From: Acetobacteraceae bacterium
GTDB taxonomy: Bacteria; Pseudomonadota; Alphaproteobacteria; Acetobacterales; Acetobacteraceae
Direction: 5' to 3'
NCBI GenBank assembly: GCA_027340195.1
Contig: DAHWNE010000039.1
Span: 1 to 10,650 of the forward strand
Length of the DNA: 10,650 nt
Position 1 is the stretch's first letter. The number at the start of each line of letters is the position of its first letter. The notes under the pieces were generated by a model, which saw only the letters and a list, made by a program, of their open reading frames with translations, searched no databases and was not told the DNA's origin. Position numbers and translations under genes: made by a program. This document shows positions 1 through 6,704 of the stretch, piece by piece.

Positions 1-1
1 G

Positions 2-943
2 CCGACCGTGGCGCTGATGGCGATCAACGAGGAACTCGGCCGCACCGTGGTTCCCTTCACCTTCCCGCCCGACAGCCCGAACCTGCACATGCTGCTGGCG
101 GTGGCCAGTCCCGAACAGCGGGAGAAATACCTCCGCCCCTACGCCGAAGGCACCGCGGTCTCGGCGATCGCCATCTCCGAACCCGGCGCCGGCGGCGACC
201 CGGCGGGCATGACCACCCGCGCGGTGCGCGACGGCGAGGATTGGGTCATCAACGGGCGCAAGATCTGGGTCTCGCGCGTGCCGGCGGCCGATTTCATCAT
301 CGTCATGGCCCGCACCGGCGAGGGCAAGCGCCACGAGGGCATCTCCGCCTTCATCGTCGAGCGCGGCACCAAGGGCTTCATCATCGAGCGCGAGATCGCC
401 ATGATCGGCGGGCGGCGCACCTATGAACTCGTGTTCGAGGACTGCCGCATTCCCGGCAAGCAGCTGCTGGGCACGCTCGGCCAGGGCTTCGCGCCAATGC
501 AGCTGCGCCTGACCGTGCGGCGCCTGCAGATGGGCGCCTGGTGCCTGGGCATCGCCCGGCGCGCGCTGGCCATGATGTGCGAACAGGCGAAGAACCGCAC
601 CACCTTCGGGATGAAACTTTCCGACCGCCAGGCGATCCAGTGGTGGGTCGCCGAGGCGGCGACGCAGATCCACGCCTGCCGGCTGATGGTGATGGACGCC
701 GCCGCCAAGCACGACGCCGGGCAGGACGTGCGGACCGAGGCCTCGATGATCAAGGTGTTCGCCACCGAGATGGCCGGCAGCGTCACCGACCACGCGATGC
801 AGACCTTCGGCGCCATGGGCATGACGAAGGAATTGCCGTTGCAGCTGCTGGCCCAGCAGGTGCGGGTGATGCGGGTCTATGAGGGGCCGAGCGAGGTTCA
901 CCGCATGGTGATCGCCCGGCGCATTCTCTCCGATCGGCGCTGA
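2..943 (+). CDS. Acyl-CoA dehydrogenase, 5'-truncated by window edge
   Basis: FAD-dependent acyl-CoA dehydrogenase, which introduces an alpha,beta double bond into an acyl-CoA and passes electrons to electron-transfer flavoprotein in the cytoplasm. The reading frame is open from base 2, and the in-frame GTG at 8 is not a credible start, because family members are about 380-410 aa and only about 313 aa are present. Roughly 80-90 N-terminal residues lie outside the window. Visible landmarks are the flavin/substrate motif AISEPGAGGD (about bases 167-196), the beta-domain NGRKIWVS, the helical C-terminal segment with RTTFGMKLSDRQAIQ, and the terminal YEGPSEVHR. In that last motif the Glu encoded at 881-883 sits where the catalytic base of the MCAD-type enzymes lies. 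The gene ends 18 nt before an acyl-CoA synthetase gene, suggesting cotranscription. The substrate (short-chain, branched or aromatic acyl) cannot be told from the sequence. Confidence 0.93.
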   Translation, partial: PTVALMAINEELGRTVVPFTFPPDSPNLHMLLAVASPEQREKYLRPYAEGTAVSAIAISEPGAGGDPAGMTTRAVRDGEDWVINGRKIWVSRVPAADFIIVMARTGEGKRHEGISAFIVERGTKGFIIEREIAMIGGRRTYELVFEDCRIPGKQLLGTLGQGFAPMQLRLTVRRLQMGAWCLGIARRALAMMCEQAKNRTTFGMKLSDRQAIQWWVAEAATQIHACRLMVMDAAAKHDAGQDVRTEASMIKVFATEMAGSVTDHAMQTFGAMGMTKELPLQLLAQQVRVMRVYEGPSEVHRMVIARRILSDRR

Positions 944-961
944 CCCGGTCGGCGCCGCCCG

Positions 962-3052
962 ATGCATCCGCTCGAACGCTTCTTCTGGCCGCGCGGGGTG
1001 GCGGTGATCGGCGCGTCGCCGGACACGCACCGCATCCGCGGCCTGTTGCTCGCGCATCTGCGCAACAACGGCTTCGCCGGGCGGATCGTGCCGGTGAACC
1101 CGAGCTACCGCGAGATCGACGGGCTGGCCTGCTACCCCAGCCTCGCCGCGGCGGGCGGGGAGGTGGATCTGGCCGCCATCGCGGTGCCGGCGGCCGCGGT
1201 GCCGGCGGCGCTGGACGATTGCGCCGCCGCGGGGGTTCCGTTCGCGGTGATCATCACCTCGGGCTTTGCCGAGCAGGGCGGCGGCACCGGCGCCGACCAG
1301 GCCGGCTTGCGCCGCGCGGGCGGGCCGCGGCTGGCGGGGCCGAATTGCGAGGGGTTCTACAACGCCCCGGGAAATCTGGCGGTCACCTTCTCCCCCACCG
1401 TGGAGGCGCGCGCGACCGGCACGGTCTTGGGCGGCAAGCGGCTCGGCGTGATCGCGCAATCGGGCGGGATCGGGTTCTCGCTGTTCCAGCGCGCCCGGGC
1501 CGCCGGGCTCGGCATCAGCTATGCCATCTCCACCGGCAACGAGGCGGATCTGACCGCCGCCGACTTCCTCGAGTACATGATCGCCGATCCGCGCACCGAC
1601 GCGGTGCTGATGTTCTGCGAGGCGATCCGCGATCCCGACCGGTTCCGCGCCGCCGCCGAGGCCGCGCGCGCCGCCGGCAAGCCGATCATCGCCATCAAGG
1701 TCGGGACGTCGGAGGCCGGGCAGCGCGCCGCTGCCTCCCACACCGCCGCCCTCAGCGGCGCGGCGACCGCCTATCACGCCGTTTTCGCCGCCCATGGGGT
1801 GATGGAGGCCGCCGATCCGGCCGAGGCGGTGGCGCTGGCCGGGCTGGCGCTGACCGCGCCCATCCCGCGCGGGCGGCGGGTGGGGGTGATCACCGTCTCC
1901 GGCGGCGGCGGGGCGTGGATGGCCGATACGCTCACCGCCAACGGGCTGGACCTGCCCACCCTCTCGCCGGGCTTGCAGGACGCCATCCGCGCCTACACGC
2001 CGAGCTATGCCGCGCCGGCCAACCCGGTGGACACCACCGCGCAGGGGTCCAACACCGGGCCGATGATGATGCGCACCGTCGCGCTGCTGGAGGCGAGCGA
2101 CGAGCTCGACAGCCTGGTGCTGGTCAGCTCCTTCGCCAGCGAAACCCGCACCACCCTGGACCCGGCGGTGCTGGGTCCGATCGTCGCGCGCGGACGGATG
2201 CCGGTGGTGGTCTGGAGCTACACCGAACCCTCCGGCTTCGGCCGCGCGAAGGCCGCCGAATGCGGGGTGTTCCTGCGCACCGACCTGCGGGCGCTGGGCG
2301 CGGCGCTGGGCAAATACACCGCCTGGGCAGCGGCGCGCGGCCATGCGCCGGTGCCGGTCGCGCCGCTGGCCCCGCGCCCGTGGCCGGTCGGGCTGCCGCG
2401 CGTGCTGACCGAGCATCGGGTGAAGGCCTTGCTGGCGGAGTACGGCCTGCCTGCCGCCGCGGACCGGCTGGCCCGGACGGCCGAGGAGGCGGTCGCCGCC
2501 GCCACGGCGCTGGGCTACAAGGTGGCCCTGAAAATCCAGTCCCCCGATGTCCCGCACAAGACCGAGGCCGGCGGAGTGCGGCTCGGTCTCGCCGATGCCG
2601 AGGCGGTGCGTGCCGCCTTTGCCGCCATCTCCGCCGCGGTGGCCGCCCATGCGCCGGCGGCCGAAATCGAGGGCGTGCTGGTCAGCCGCATGGCCCCGCC
2701 CGGGGTGGAGTTGGTGATCGGCTGCGTGAACGATGCCACCTTCGGGCCGATCCTGATGCTGGGGCTGGGCGGCACCGGCATCGAGCTGTTCGGCGACGTC
2801 GCCCATCATCCGGCCCCGGTCAGCGCGGAGACCGCGGAGGCGATGCTGCGCTCCCTGACCGGGGCGCGGCTGCTGCGCGGCTTTCGCGGCGCGCCGCCGG
2901 TGCCGACGGCCGGGGTAGCGGCGCTGGCCTCGCTGATTTCGCGGATCGCGGTCGCGCATCGGGATCGGATCGCCGAGATCGAGTTCAACCCGGTGATCGT
3001 GCATCCGGATGGCGCGGTGACGATCGCCGACGCGCTGGCGTCGTTGCGGTGA
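962..3052 (+). CDS. NDP-forming acyl-CoA synthetase (acetate--CoA ligase family), fused alpha-beta
   Basis: A 696-aa single-chain ligase of the ADP-forming acetyl-CoA synthetase/succinyl-CoA synthetase superfamily, which interconverts acyl-CoA plus ADP and phosphate with acid, CoA and ATP through a phosphohistidine. Domain order is as follows. The N-terminal Rossmann CoA-binding domain starts LERFFWPRGVAVIGAS (residues 4-19). The succinyl-CoA-ligase-like domains carry ASHTAALSG, whose His260 is the expected phosphorylated residue. A C-terminal ATP-grasp domain runs from about residue 480 (LTEHRVKALLAEYGL) to the end and contains HKTEAGGV. All expected parts are present and the length is normal for the fused form. 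ATG 962 is chosen because it places the CoA-binding fold at the usual distance from the N terminus; no good Shine-Dalgarno site precedes it, so translation may be coupled to the upstream dehydrogenase. Pairing with that gene suggests activation and oxidation of a carboxylic acid. The substrate is unknown. Lysine acetyltransferases of the Pat type share the core but add a GNAT domain, which is absent here. Confidence 0.92.
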   Translation: MHPLERFFWPRGVAVIGASPDTHRIRGLLLAHLRNNGFAGRIVPVNPSYREIDGLACYPSLAAAGGEVDLAAIAVPAAAVPAALDDCAAAGVPFAVIITSGFAEQGGGTGADQAGLRRAGGPRLAGPNCEGFYNAPGNLAVTFSPTVEARATGTVLGGKRLGVIAQSGGIGFSLFQRARAAGLGISYAISTGNEADLTAADFLEYMIADPRTDAVLMFCEAIRDPDRFRAAAEAARAAGKPIIAIKVGTSEAGQRAAASHTAALSGAATAYHAVFAAHGVMEAADPAEAVALAGLALTAPIPRGRRVGVITVSGGGGAWMADTLTANGLDLPTLSPGLQDAIRAYTPSYAAPANPVDTTAQGSNTGPMMMRTVALLEASDELDSLVLVSSFASETRTTLDPAVLGPIVARGRMPVVVWSYTEPSGFGRAKAAECGVFLRTDLRALGAALGKYTAWAAARGHAPVPVAPLAPRPWPVGLPRVLTEHRVKALLAEYGLPAAADRLARTAEEAVAAATALGYKVALKIQSPDVPHKTEAGGVRLGLADAEAVRAAFAAISAAVAAHAPAAEIEGVLVSRMAPPGVELVIGCVNDATFGPILMLGLGGTGIELFGDVAHHPAPVSAETAEAMLRSLTGARLLRGFRGAPPVPTAGVAALASLISRIAVAHRDRIAEIEFNPVIVHPDGAVTIADALASLR

Positions 3053-3150
3053 GGGGCGGGCCGACCTGTCGGGGTTGACGCGGCGAGCCGCCCGTTTCCG
3101 CCTCGCGGCCTGATGCGAAGATCGGCCCGCCCGCCCCGTCCGCCGGGCCC

Positions 3151-3180
3151 GCCTTGACCCGCCCCGCCTTGACCCGCCCC
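3151..3180 (+). repeat. Two perfect 15-bp tandem repeats
   Basis: The unit gccttgacccgcccc occurs twice head to tail (3151-3165 and 3166-3180) in the 167-base gap between the acyl-CoA synthetase and the pseudouridine synthase. Each copy contains TTGACC, which resembles an alphaproteobacterial -35 element. The repeat may be a local slippage duplication, or it may add promoter or operator half-sites for the downstream unit. No convincing -10 element follows at the right distance, so I only assert the repeat itself. Confidence 0.8.
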
Positions 3181-3219
3181 GGCCCCGCGCCCATACGCCG
3201 GCCAACGCCCCGGGGTATC

Positions 3220-4200
3220 ATGTCGGAAACCCGCATCGTCACGCCCGACGAGGCCGAACTCCGCCTCGATCGCTGGCTGCGCCGTCAGCTGCCCGGCCTG
3301 CCGCAAAGCGCCATCCAGAAACTCTGCCGTACCGGCCGCCTGCGGATCGATGGCGCGCGCGCGGAGCCGGGCACGCGCCTGGTGGCCGGCCAGGAGATCC
3401 GCCTGCCGCCGCTCACCCCCGCCCCGGCCCCCGCCGCGCCGCGCCCGCCCGCCGATCCGGCGCTGGCGGCGCGGCTGCGCGCGGCGGTGCTCTATCGCGA
3501 CGACCAACTGCTGGTGCTGAACAAGCCCGCCGGCCTGCCGGTGCAGGGCGGTCCCGGCATCGCCGTGCATCTGGACGGCGCGCTCGACGCGCTCGCCTTC
3601 GGCGCCGAGCGGCCGCGGCTGGTGCATCGGCTGGACCGCGACACCTCGGGCGTGCTGGTGCTGGCCCGCGGGGCGCGGGTGGCCGCGCAGTTGGCTGCCG
3701 CATTTCGCGGCCGGACCATGGAGAAGACCTATTGGGCGGTGGTCGCTCGCCGTCCGATCCCGCCCGAGGGCCGCATCGACCGCCCGCTGCGCCGCATCGC
3801 CGGCCCGCGCGGCGGGCGCACGATGCTGGCCGAGCCCGGCGATCCGGAGGCGGCGCGGTCGATCAGCCGCTATCGTACCCGCGATCACGCGGGAAAGCTC
3901 GCTTGGCTGGAACTGATCCCGGAGACCGGGCGGACCCATCAACTCCGCGTGCATTGCGTGGCGATCGGCGCGCCGATCCTGGGTGACGTGACCTATGCCA
4001 CGCCGGATCAGAACGGCGCGTTCGCGGCCACGGTGGCCGGGCTTTCAACCGCGCTGCACCTGCACGCCCGCGCGCTCCGCCTGCCGCACCCGGAGGGCGG
4101 CACGCTCACGGTGGAAGCGCCGCTGCCACCCCATATGATCGAGACGTTCCGCACCCTGGGCTTCGTCGCGCCGGACCCGCGTCCGCCGCGCCGCGCCTGA
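3220..4200 (+). CDS. rluC: RluA-family 23S rRNA pseudouridine synthase, RluC-like
   Basis: Isomerises specific uridines of 23S rRNA to pseudouridine during large-subunit maturation. The 326-aa product has an N-terminal S4 RNA-binding domain (about residues 14-63, beginning RLDRWLRRQLPGL), a Pro/Ala linker (about 65-80), and a catalytic domain. That domain contains LNKPAGLPVQGG, the signature HRLDRDTSG with catalytic Asp139, and GRTHQLRVH at residues 237-245. Length and architecture fit RluC/RluD (about 320 aa). RluC is preferred by overall resemblance to alphaproteobacterial RluC, but the target uridines cannot be proven. ATG 3220 is used because the S4 fold starts just after it. An upstream in-frame TTG at 3154 would add 22 Pro/Arg-rich residues encoded by the low-complexity repeat region, which is implausible. 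The next gene begins 15 nt after its stop. Confidence 0.93.
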   Translation: MSETRIVTPDEAELRLDRWLRRQLPGLPQSAIQKLCRTGRLRIDGARAEPGTRLVAGQEIRLPPLTPAPAPAAPRPPADPALAARLRAAVLYRDDQLLVLNKPAGLPVQGGPGIAVHLDGALDALAFGAERPRLVHRLDRDTSGVLVLARGARVAAQLAAAFRGRTMEKTYWAVVARRPIPPEGRIDRPLRRIAGPRGGRTMLAEPGDPEAARSISRYRTRDHAGKLAWLELIPETGRTHQLRVHCVAIGAPILGDVTYATPDQNGAFAATVAGLSTALHLHARALRLPHPEGGTLTVEAPLPPHMIETFRTLGFVAPDPRPPRRA

Positions 4201-4202
4201 AC

Positions 4203-4211
4203 CGCCGGAGG
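4203..4211 (+). promoter_or_regulatory. Shine-Dalgarno site of the AsmA gene
   Basis: GCCGGAGG followed by a short spacer places ATG 4216 at normal distance and fixes the start. The site lies in the 15-base gap after the rluC-like gene, consistent with an operon. Confidence 0.75.
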
Positions 4212-4215
4212 CACC

Positions 4216-6330
4216 ATGGCCCGTCCTTCCCGAATCGGCCGCGTTCTGCGCTGGACCGGCCTCGTCCTCGGCATCCTGGTGCTGGCGGTGGTCGCGGTCG
4301 TGGCCTGGACCCTGGCCACCTTCAACCCCGACAGCCTCAAGCCGCGGCTGGAGGCGGAGGTCCATGCGCTGACCGGGCGTACCCTGGCGCTGAACGGGCC
4401 GATCCGCCTGCATCTCTCGCTCCATCCCGCGCTCGAGGTGAGCGATGTCGCCCTGTCCAACCCGCCCGGGTTCTCGCGGCCGGAGATGGCGCGGCTGGGC
4501 AAGCTGTCGCTCGGGCTCGACGCGCTGGCGCTGCTGCATGGGCAGATCGCGATCAGCCGGCTGACCCTGGATCGGCCGGACATCCTGCTGGAACGGGCGA
4601 AATCCGGGGCGGTGAACTGGCGCTTCGCGCCGGCCGCCGCCAAATCCGCGCCGGCCGCCGGCGCGACATCCACGCCCGCCGCCGCGCCGGGGGGCGGGAT
4701 GTCGCTGTTCGTGGGCGCGGTGCGGCTGGTCGATGCCACGCTGGGCTACCGCGACGACGCCACCGGCAAGGCGACGATCCTGCACCTGCCGTCGCTTACC
4801 CTCACCGAGGCCTCGCCCTCCGCGCCGCTGGTCCTGACCGCGACCGGGGCGCTGGGGGCGGCGCCCCTGTCGATGCAGGTCACCACCGGCAGCCTGACCG
4901 CGTTGATGGGGGATGCGGCGGTGCCGCTGCGGGCGCGGCTCGCCGCCGCCGGGGCCGACCTGACCTTGGACGGGCGGATTGCGCATCCGCTCGCCGGGTC
5001 GGGGATCGCGCTCGACGTGACCGCCGCGGTGCCGTCCTTGCGCGCGGTGGGGCAGCTCGCGGGCATGAGCCTGCCGGCGATCCGCGTGGGGCTGCGCGCA
5101 AAGCTGGCGCTGCCGGGGACGGTGGCGCAGGGCGGGCGGATCAGCGGTCTGAGCCTGACCTTGCCGGGCGGGACCGTCACCGGCGATCTGGCCTTGCGGC
5201 TGGCGTCGGTGCCGACGGTCAGCGGCGCCCTGTCCAGCGCGACGTTCGACGCCGATACGCTGCTGGCGGCGCTGCGCGGAACGCCGGCCGCCGCGCCGGC
5301 GCATCCGGCCCCGGCTGCTGCGACGTCCGGAGCGACGGCGGGGGCACCGGCGGCGGCCGGGGGGTATGTGATCCCGACCACGCCCTTGCCGCTGGGCGCG
5401 CTGCGGACGGTGGACACCGATCTGCGCGTCAGCATCGGCGCGCTGACCGCCGGCGGGCAGGTGTGGCGCAATCTTTCCCTGCCGGTGCGGCTGCAAGCCG
5501 GGCGGCTGAGCCTGGCGCCGTTCGCCGTCACCACGCCCTCGGGCCCGGTCAGCGGCGATCTCGCGATTGATGCGGCGGCGGCGCGCCCGCCGGTGTCGCT
5601 GCGCTTGCACGCCCCGGCGGTAGCGCTGGCCGCGCTGCTGAAGCTGGCCGGGGAGAAGGGGCTGGCCAGCGGCACCATGGCGATCGATCTCGATCTGCAC
5701 GGGGCGGGTGCGTCGCCTCATGCGATCGCCGCCAGCCTGACCGGCACCGCGGTGGCGACGATGCAAGGGGGCAGCATCGACAACGCGGTGGTGAACCGGA
5801 TGTTCGGGCCGATGCTGGCGCGCGCCAATCTGGCGGGGCTGCTGGCCCATGGCGGGCAGAGCCGGATCGAGTGCGTCGCGGCGCGTCTGACCGCCGCCAA
5901 CGGGGCGGCGCGGCTGGCGCCGTTCCTGTTCGCTTCCACCCTGAACACGGTCGATGGCGGCGGCACGCTCAATCTGGGCGCGGAGACGCTGGACCTGACC
6001 TTCCGCCCGCAGGCCCGCGCCGGCGGCACCGGTGTCGCGGTGCCGGTGCATGTGGGCGGGCGGTTCGCCGCGCCGTCCTATGGCCTCGCCCAGGGGGCGA
6101 TCGCCCAGGCCGGGATCGGCGCCGCGCTGTCGTTCCTCTCGGGGCAGAAGCTGGCGGTGCCTGCCGGGTTGCAGGCCAGCCGGCCGAGCTGCGCGGCGGC
6201 GCTGGCCTCCGCCCGCACCGGCGCCCCGTTGCCGGCCGCCCCGGCGCCGAAGCCCGCCGCCCCGGCGCCCACCCAAGCCAAGCCCGGCACGATCAACCCG
6301 GGTGCGATCCTGAAGCAATTGTTCCACTGA
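4216..6330 (+). CDS. AsmA family protein
   Basis: A 704-aa inner-membrane-anchored periplasmic protein of the AsmA family. These are chorein-like/repeating beta-groove proteins implicated in outer-membrane assembly and phospholipid transport between membranes. One N-terminal transmembrane segment (about residues 13-35, hydrophobic after an Arg-rich start) precedes the typical AsmA N-terminal region (TLATFNPDSLKPRLEAEV, ALTGRTLALNGPIRLHLSLHP, then LSNPPGF). Two Ala/Pro-rich linkers (about 138-161 and 356-383) divide it. The C-terminal AsmA domain (about 475-650) shows GTAVATMQGGSIDNAVVNRM and GGGTLNLGAETLDLTFRP. A Pro/Ala tail (about 668-690) follows. The length is close to that of AsmA proteins, which are often 600-700 aa or longer. 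It lies between rluC-like and ubiK-like genes. The exact member (AsmA, YhdP-like or TamB-like) is not resolved, although size and domain pattern favour AsmA proper. Confidence 0.9.
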   Translation: MARPSRIGRVLRWTGLVLGILVLAVVAVVAWTLATFNPDSLKPRLEAEVHALTGRTLALNGPIRLHLSLHPALEVSDVALSNPPGFSRPEMARLGKLSLGLDALALLHGQIAISRLTLDRPDILLERAKSGAVNWRFAPAAAKSAPAAGATSTPAAAPGGGMSLFVGAVRLVDATLGYRDDATGKATILHLPSLTLTEASPSAPLVLTATGALGAAPLSMQVTTGSLTALMGDAAVPLRARLAAAGADLTLDGRIAHPLAGSGIALDVTAAVPSLRAVGQLAGMSLPAIRVGLRAKLALPGTVAQGGRISGLSLTLPGGTVTGDLALRLASVPTVSGALSSATFDADTLLAALRGTPAAAPAHPAPAAATSGATAGAPAAAGGYVIPTTPLPLGALRTVDTDLRVSIGALTAGGQVWRNLSLPVRLQAGRLSLAPFAVTTPSGPVSGDLAIDAAAARPPVSLRLHAPAVALAALLKLAGEKGLASGTMAIDLDLHGAGASPHAIAASLTGTAVATMQGGSIDNAVVNRMFGPMLARANLAGLLAHGGQSRIECVAARLTAANGAARLAPFLFASTLNTVDGGGTLNLGAETLDLTFRPQARAGGTGVAVPVHVGGRFAAPSYGLAQGAIAQAGIGAALSFLSGQKLAVPAGLQASRPSCAAALASARTGAPLPAAPAPKPAAPAPTQAKPGTINPGAILKQLFH

Positions 6331-6336
6331 TCCGAT

Positions 6337-6341
6337 GGAGG
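6337..6341 (+). promoter_or_regulatory. Shine-Dalgarno site deciding the UbiK start
   Basis: GGAGG lies 5 nt before ATG 6347. It overlaps the alternative in-frame ATG at 6335, which has no site of its own. This makes 6347 the likelier start. Confidence 0.7.
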
Positions 6342-6346
6342 CGCCG

Positions 6347-6637
6347 ATGAGCGACCGACCGCGATTTTTCGATGATCTCGCCGGGATGGCGGGCGGCGCC
6401 CTCTCGGCGCTCGCCGGGCTGCGGGAGGAGGCGGAGGCGATCGTGCGCGCCCGCATCGACGAGGCGCTGCGCCGGCTCGACCTGGTGCGGCGGGAGGAGT
6501 TCGACGCGGTGCAGGAACTGGCCGCGCGGGCGCGCGCCGGGCAGGAGGCGGCGGAGGCGCGGCTGGCGGCGCTGGAAGCCCGGGTGGCGGCGCTGGAGGC
6601 CGCCGGGGCGGAGTCCTTGCCCGACGATTCTGTCTGA
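6347..6637 (+). CDS. ubiK: UbiK/BMFP-domain accessory protein
   Basis: A 96-aa protein of the BMFP (membrane fusogenic activity, YqiC/UbiK) family. In E. coli, UbiK helps the ubiquinone-biosynthesis complex work at low to moderate membrane affinity; the Brucella homologue gave the domain its name. Residues 6-45 hold the amphipathic N-terminal region RFFDDLAGMAGGALSAL followed by a charged helix. LVRREEFDAVQELAARAR (46-63) is the characteristic family segment. Residues 66-87 form a coiled coil with the heptad-like ARLAALEARVAALEA, expected to trimerise. A start at 6335 would add MEAP and is less likely given the Shine-Dalgarno position. It follows the AsmA gene by 16 nt. The family assignment is strong. 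The ubiquinone role is inferred from E. coli, and alphaproteobacterial members are less studied. Confidence 0.85.
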   Translation: MSDRPRFFDDLAGMAGGALSALAGLREEAEAIVRARIDEALRRLDLVRREEFDAVQELAARARAGQEAAEARLAALEARVAALEAAGAESLPDDSV

Positions 6638-6641
6638 CAAC

Positions 6642-6647
6642 TTGACA
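6642..6647 (+). promoter_or_regulatory. Candidate -35 element before the ABC operon
   Basis: A consensus TTGACA occurs 5 nt after the ubiK-like stop codon, within a short direct repeat TGACAAC (6635-6641 and 6643-6649). The matching -10 position (about 6665-6670, AATCTC) is poor, so this is only a candidate promoter for the importer operon. Read-through from the upstream unit is the alternative. Confidence 0.3.
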
Positions 6648-6688
6648 ACGCGCGGCCCGGGTGGAATCTCCCGCTCAACCCCGCCAAT

Positions 6689-6703
6689 AGGAGGAACCGT
6701 CCC
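6689..6703 (+). promoter_or_regulatory. Ribosome-binding site of the binding-protein gene and possible sRNA target
   Basis: AGGAGG at 6689-6694 lies 10 nt before ATG 6705 and is the strongest Shine-Dalgarno site in the window. Bases 6690-6702 (ggaggaaccgtcc) are complementary to the unpaired region of the sRNA at 10528-10540 at 12 of 13 positions. Pairing would cover both the Shine-Dalgarno site and the spacer before the start codon. Confidence 0.7.
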
Positions 6704-6704
6704 G

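Noticed and set aside
3054..3132. 11-bp inverted repeat (gggcgggccga / tcggcccgccc) as a terminator after the synthetase
   Set aside because: The loop would be 57 bases, there is no T run, and GC-rich sequence produces such repeats easily.
2806..3954. A 382-codon minus-strand frame across the synthetase end and the pseudouridine synthase
   Set aside because: Composition is Arg/Gly/Ala-rich and motif-free, and it crosses two well-supported genes on the other strand.
4045..6687. An 880-codon open frame on the minus strand opposite the AsmA gene
   Set aside because: Its product is low-complexity Arg/Gly/Gln-rich with no recognisable fold, and it mirrors an AsmA gene with clear domains. Long antisense frames are expected at this GC content.
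6372..6704. N-terminal extension of the binding protein through the ubiK gene (apparent fusion)
   Set aside because: The extension is Arg/Trp/Cys-rich shadow sequence. ATG 6705 has AGGAGG and begins a proper signal peptide.
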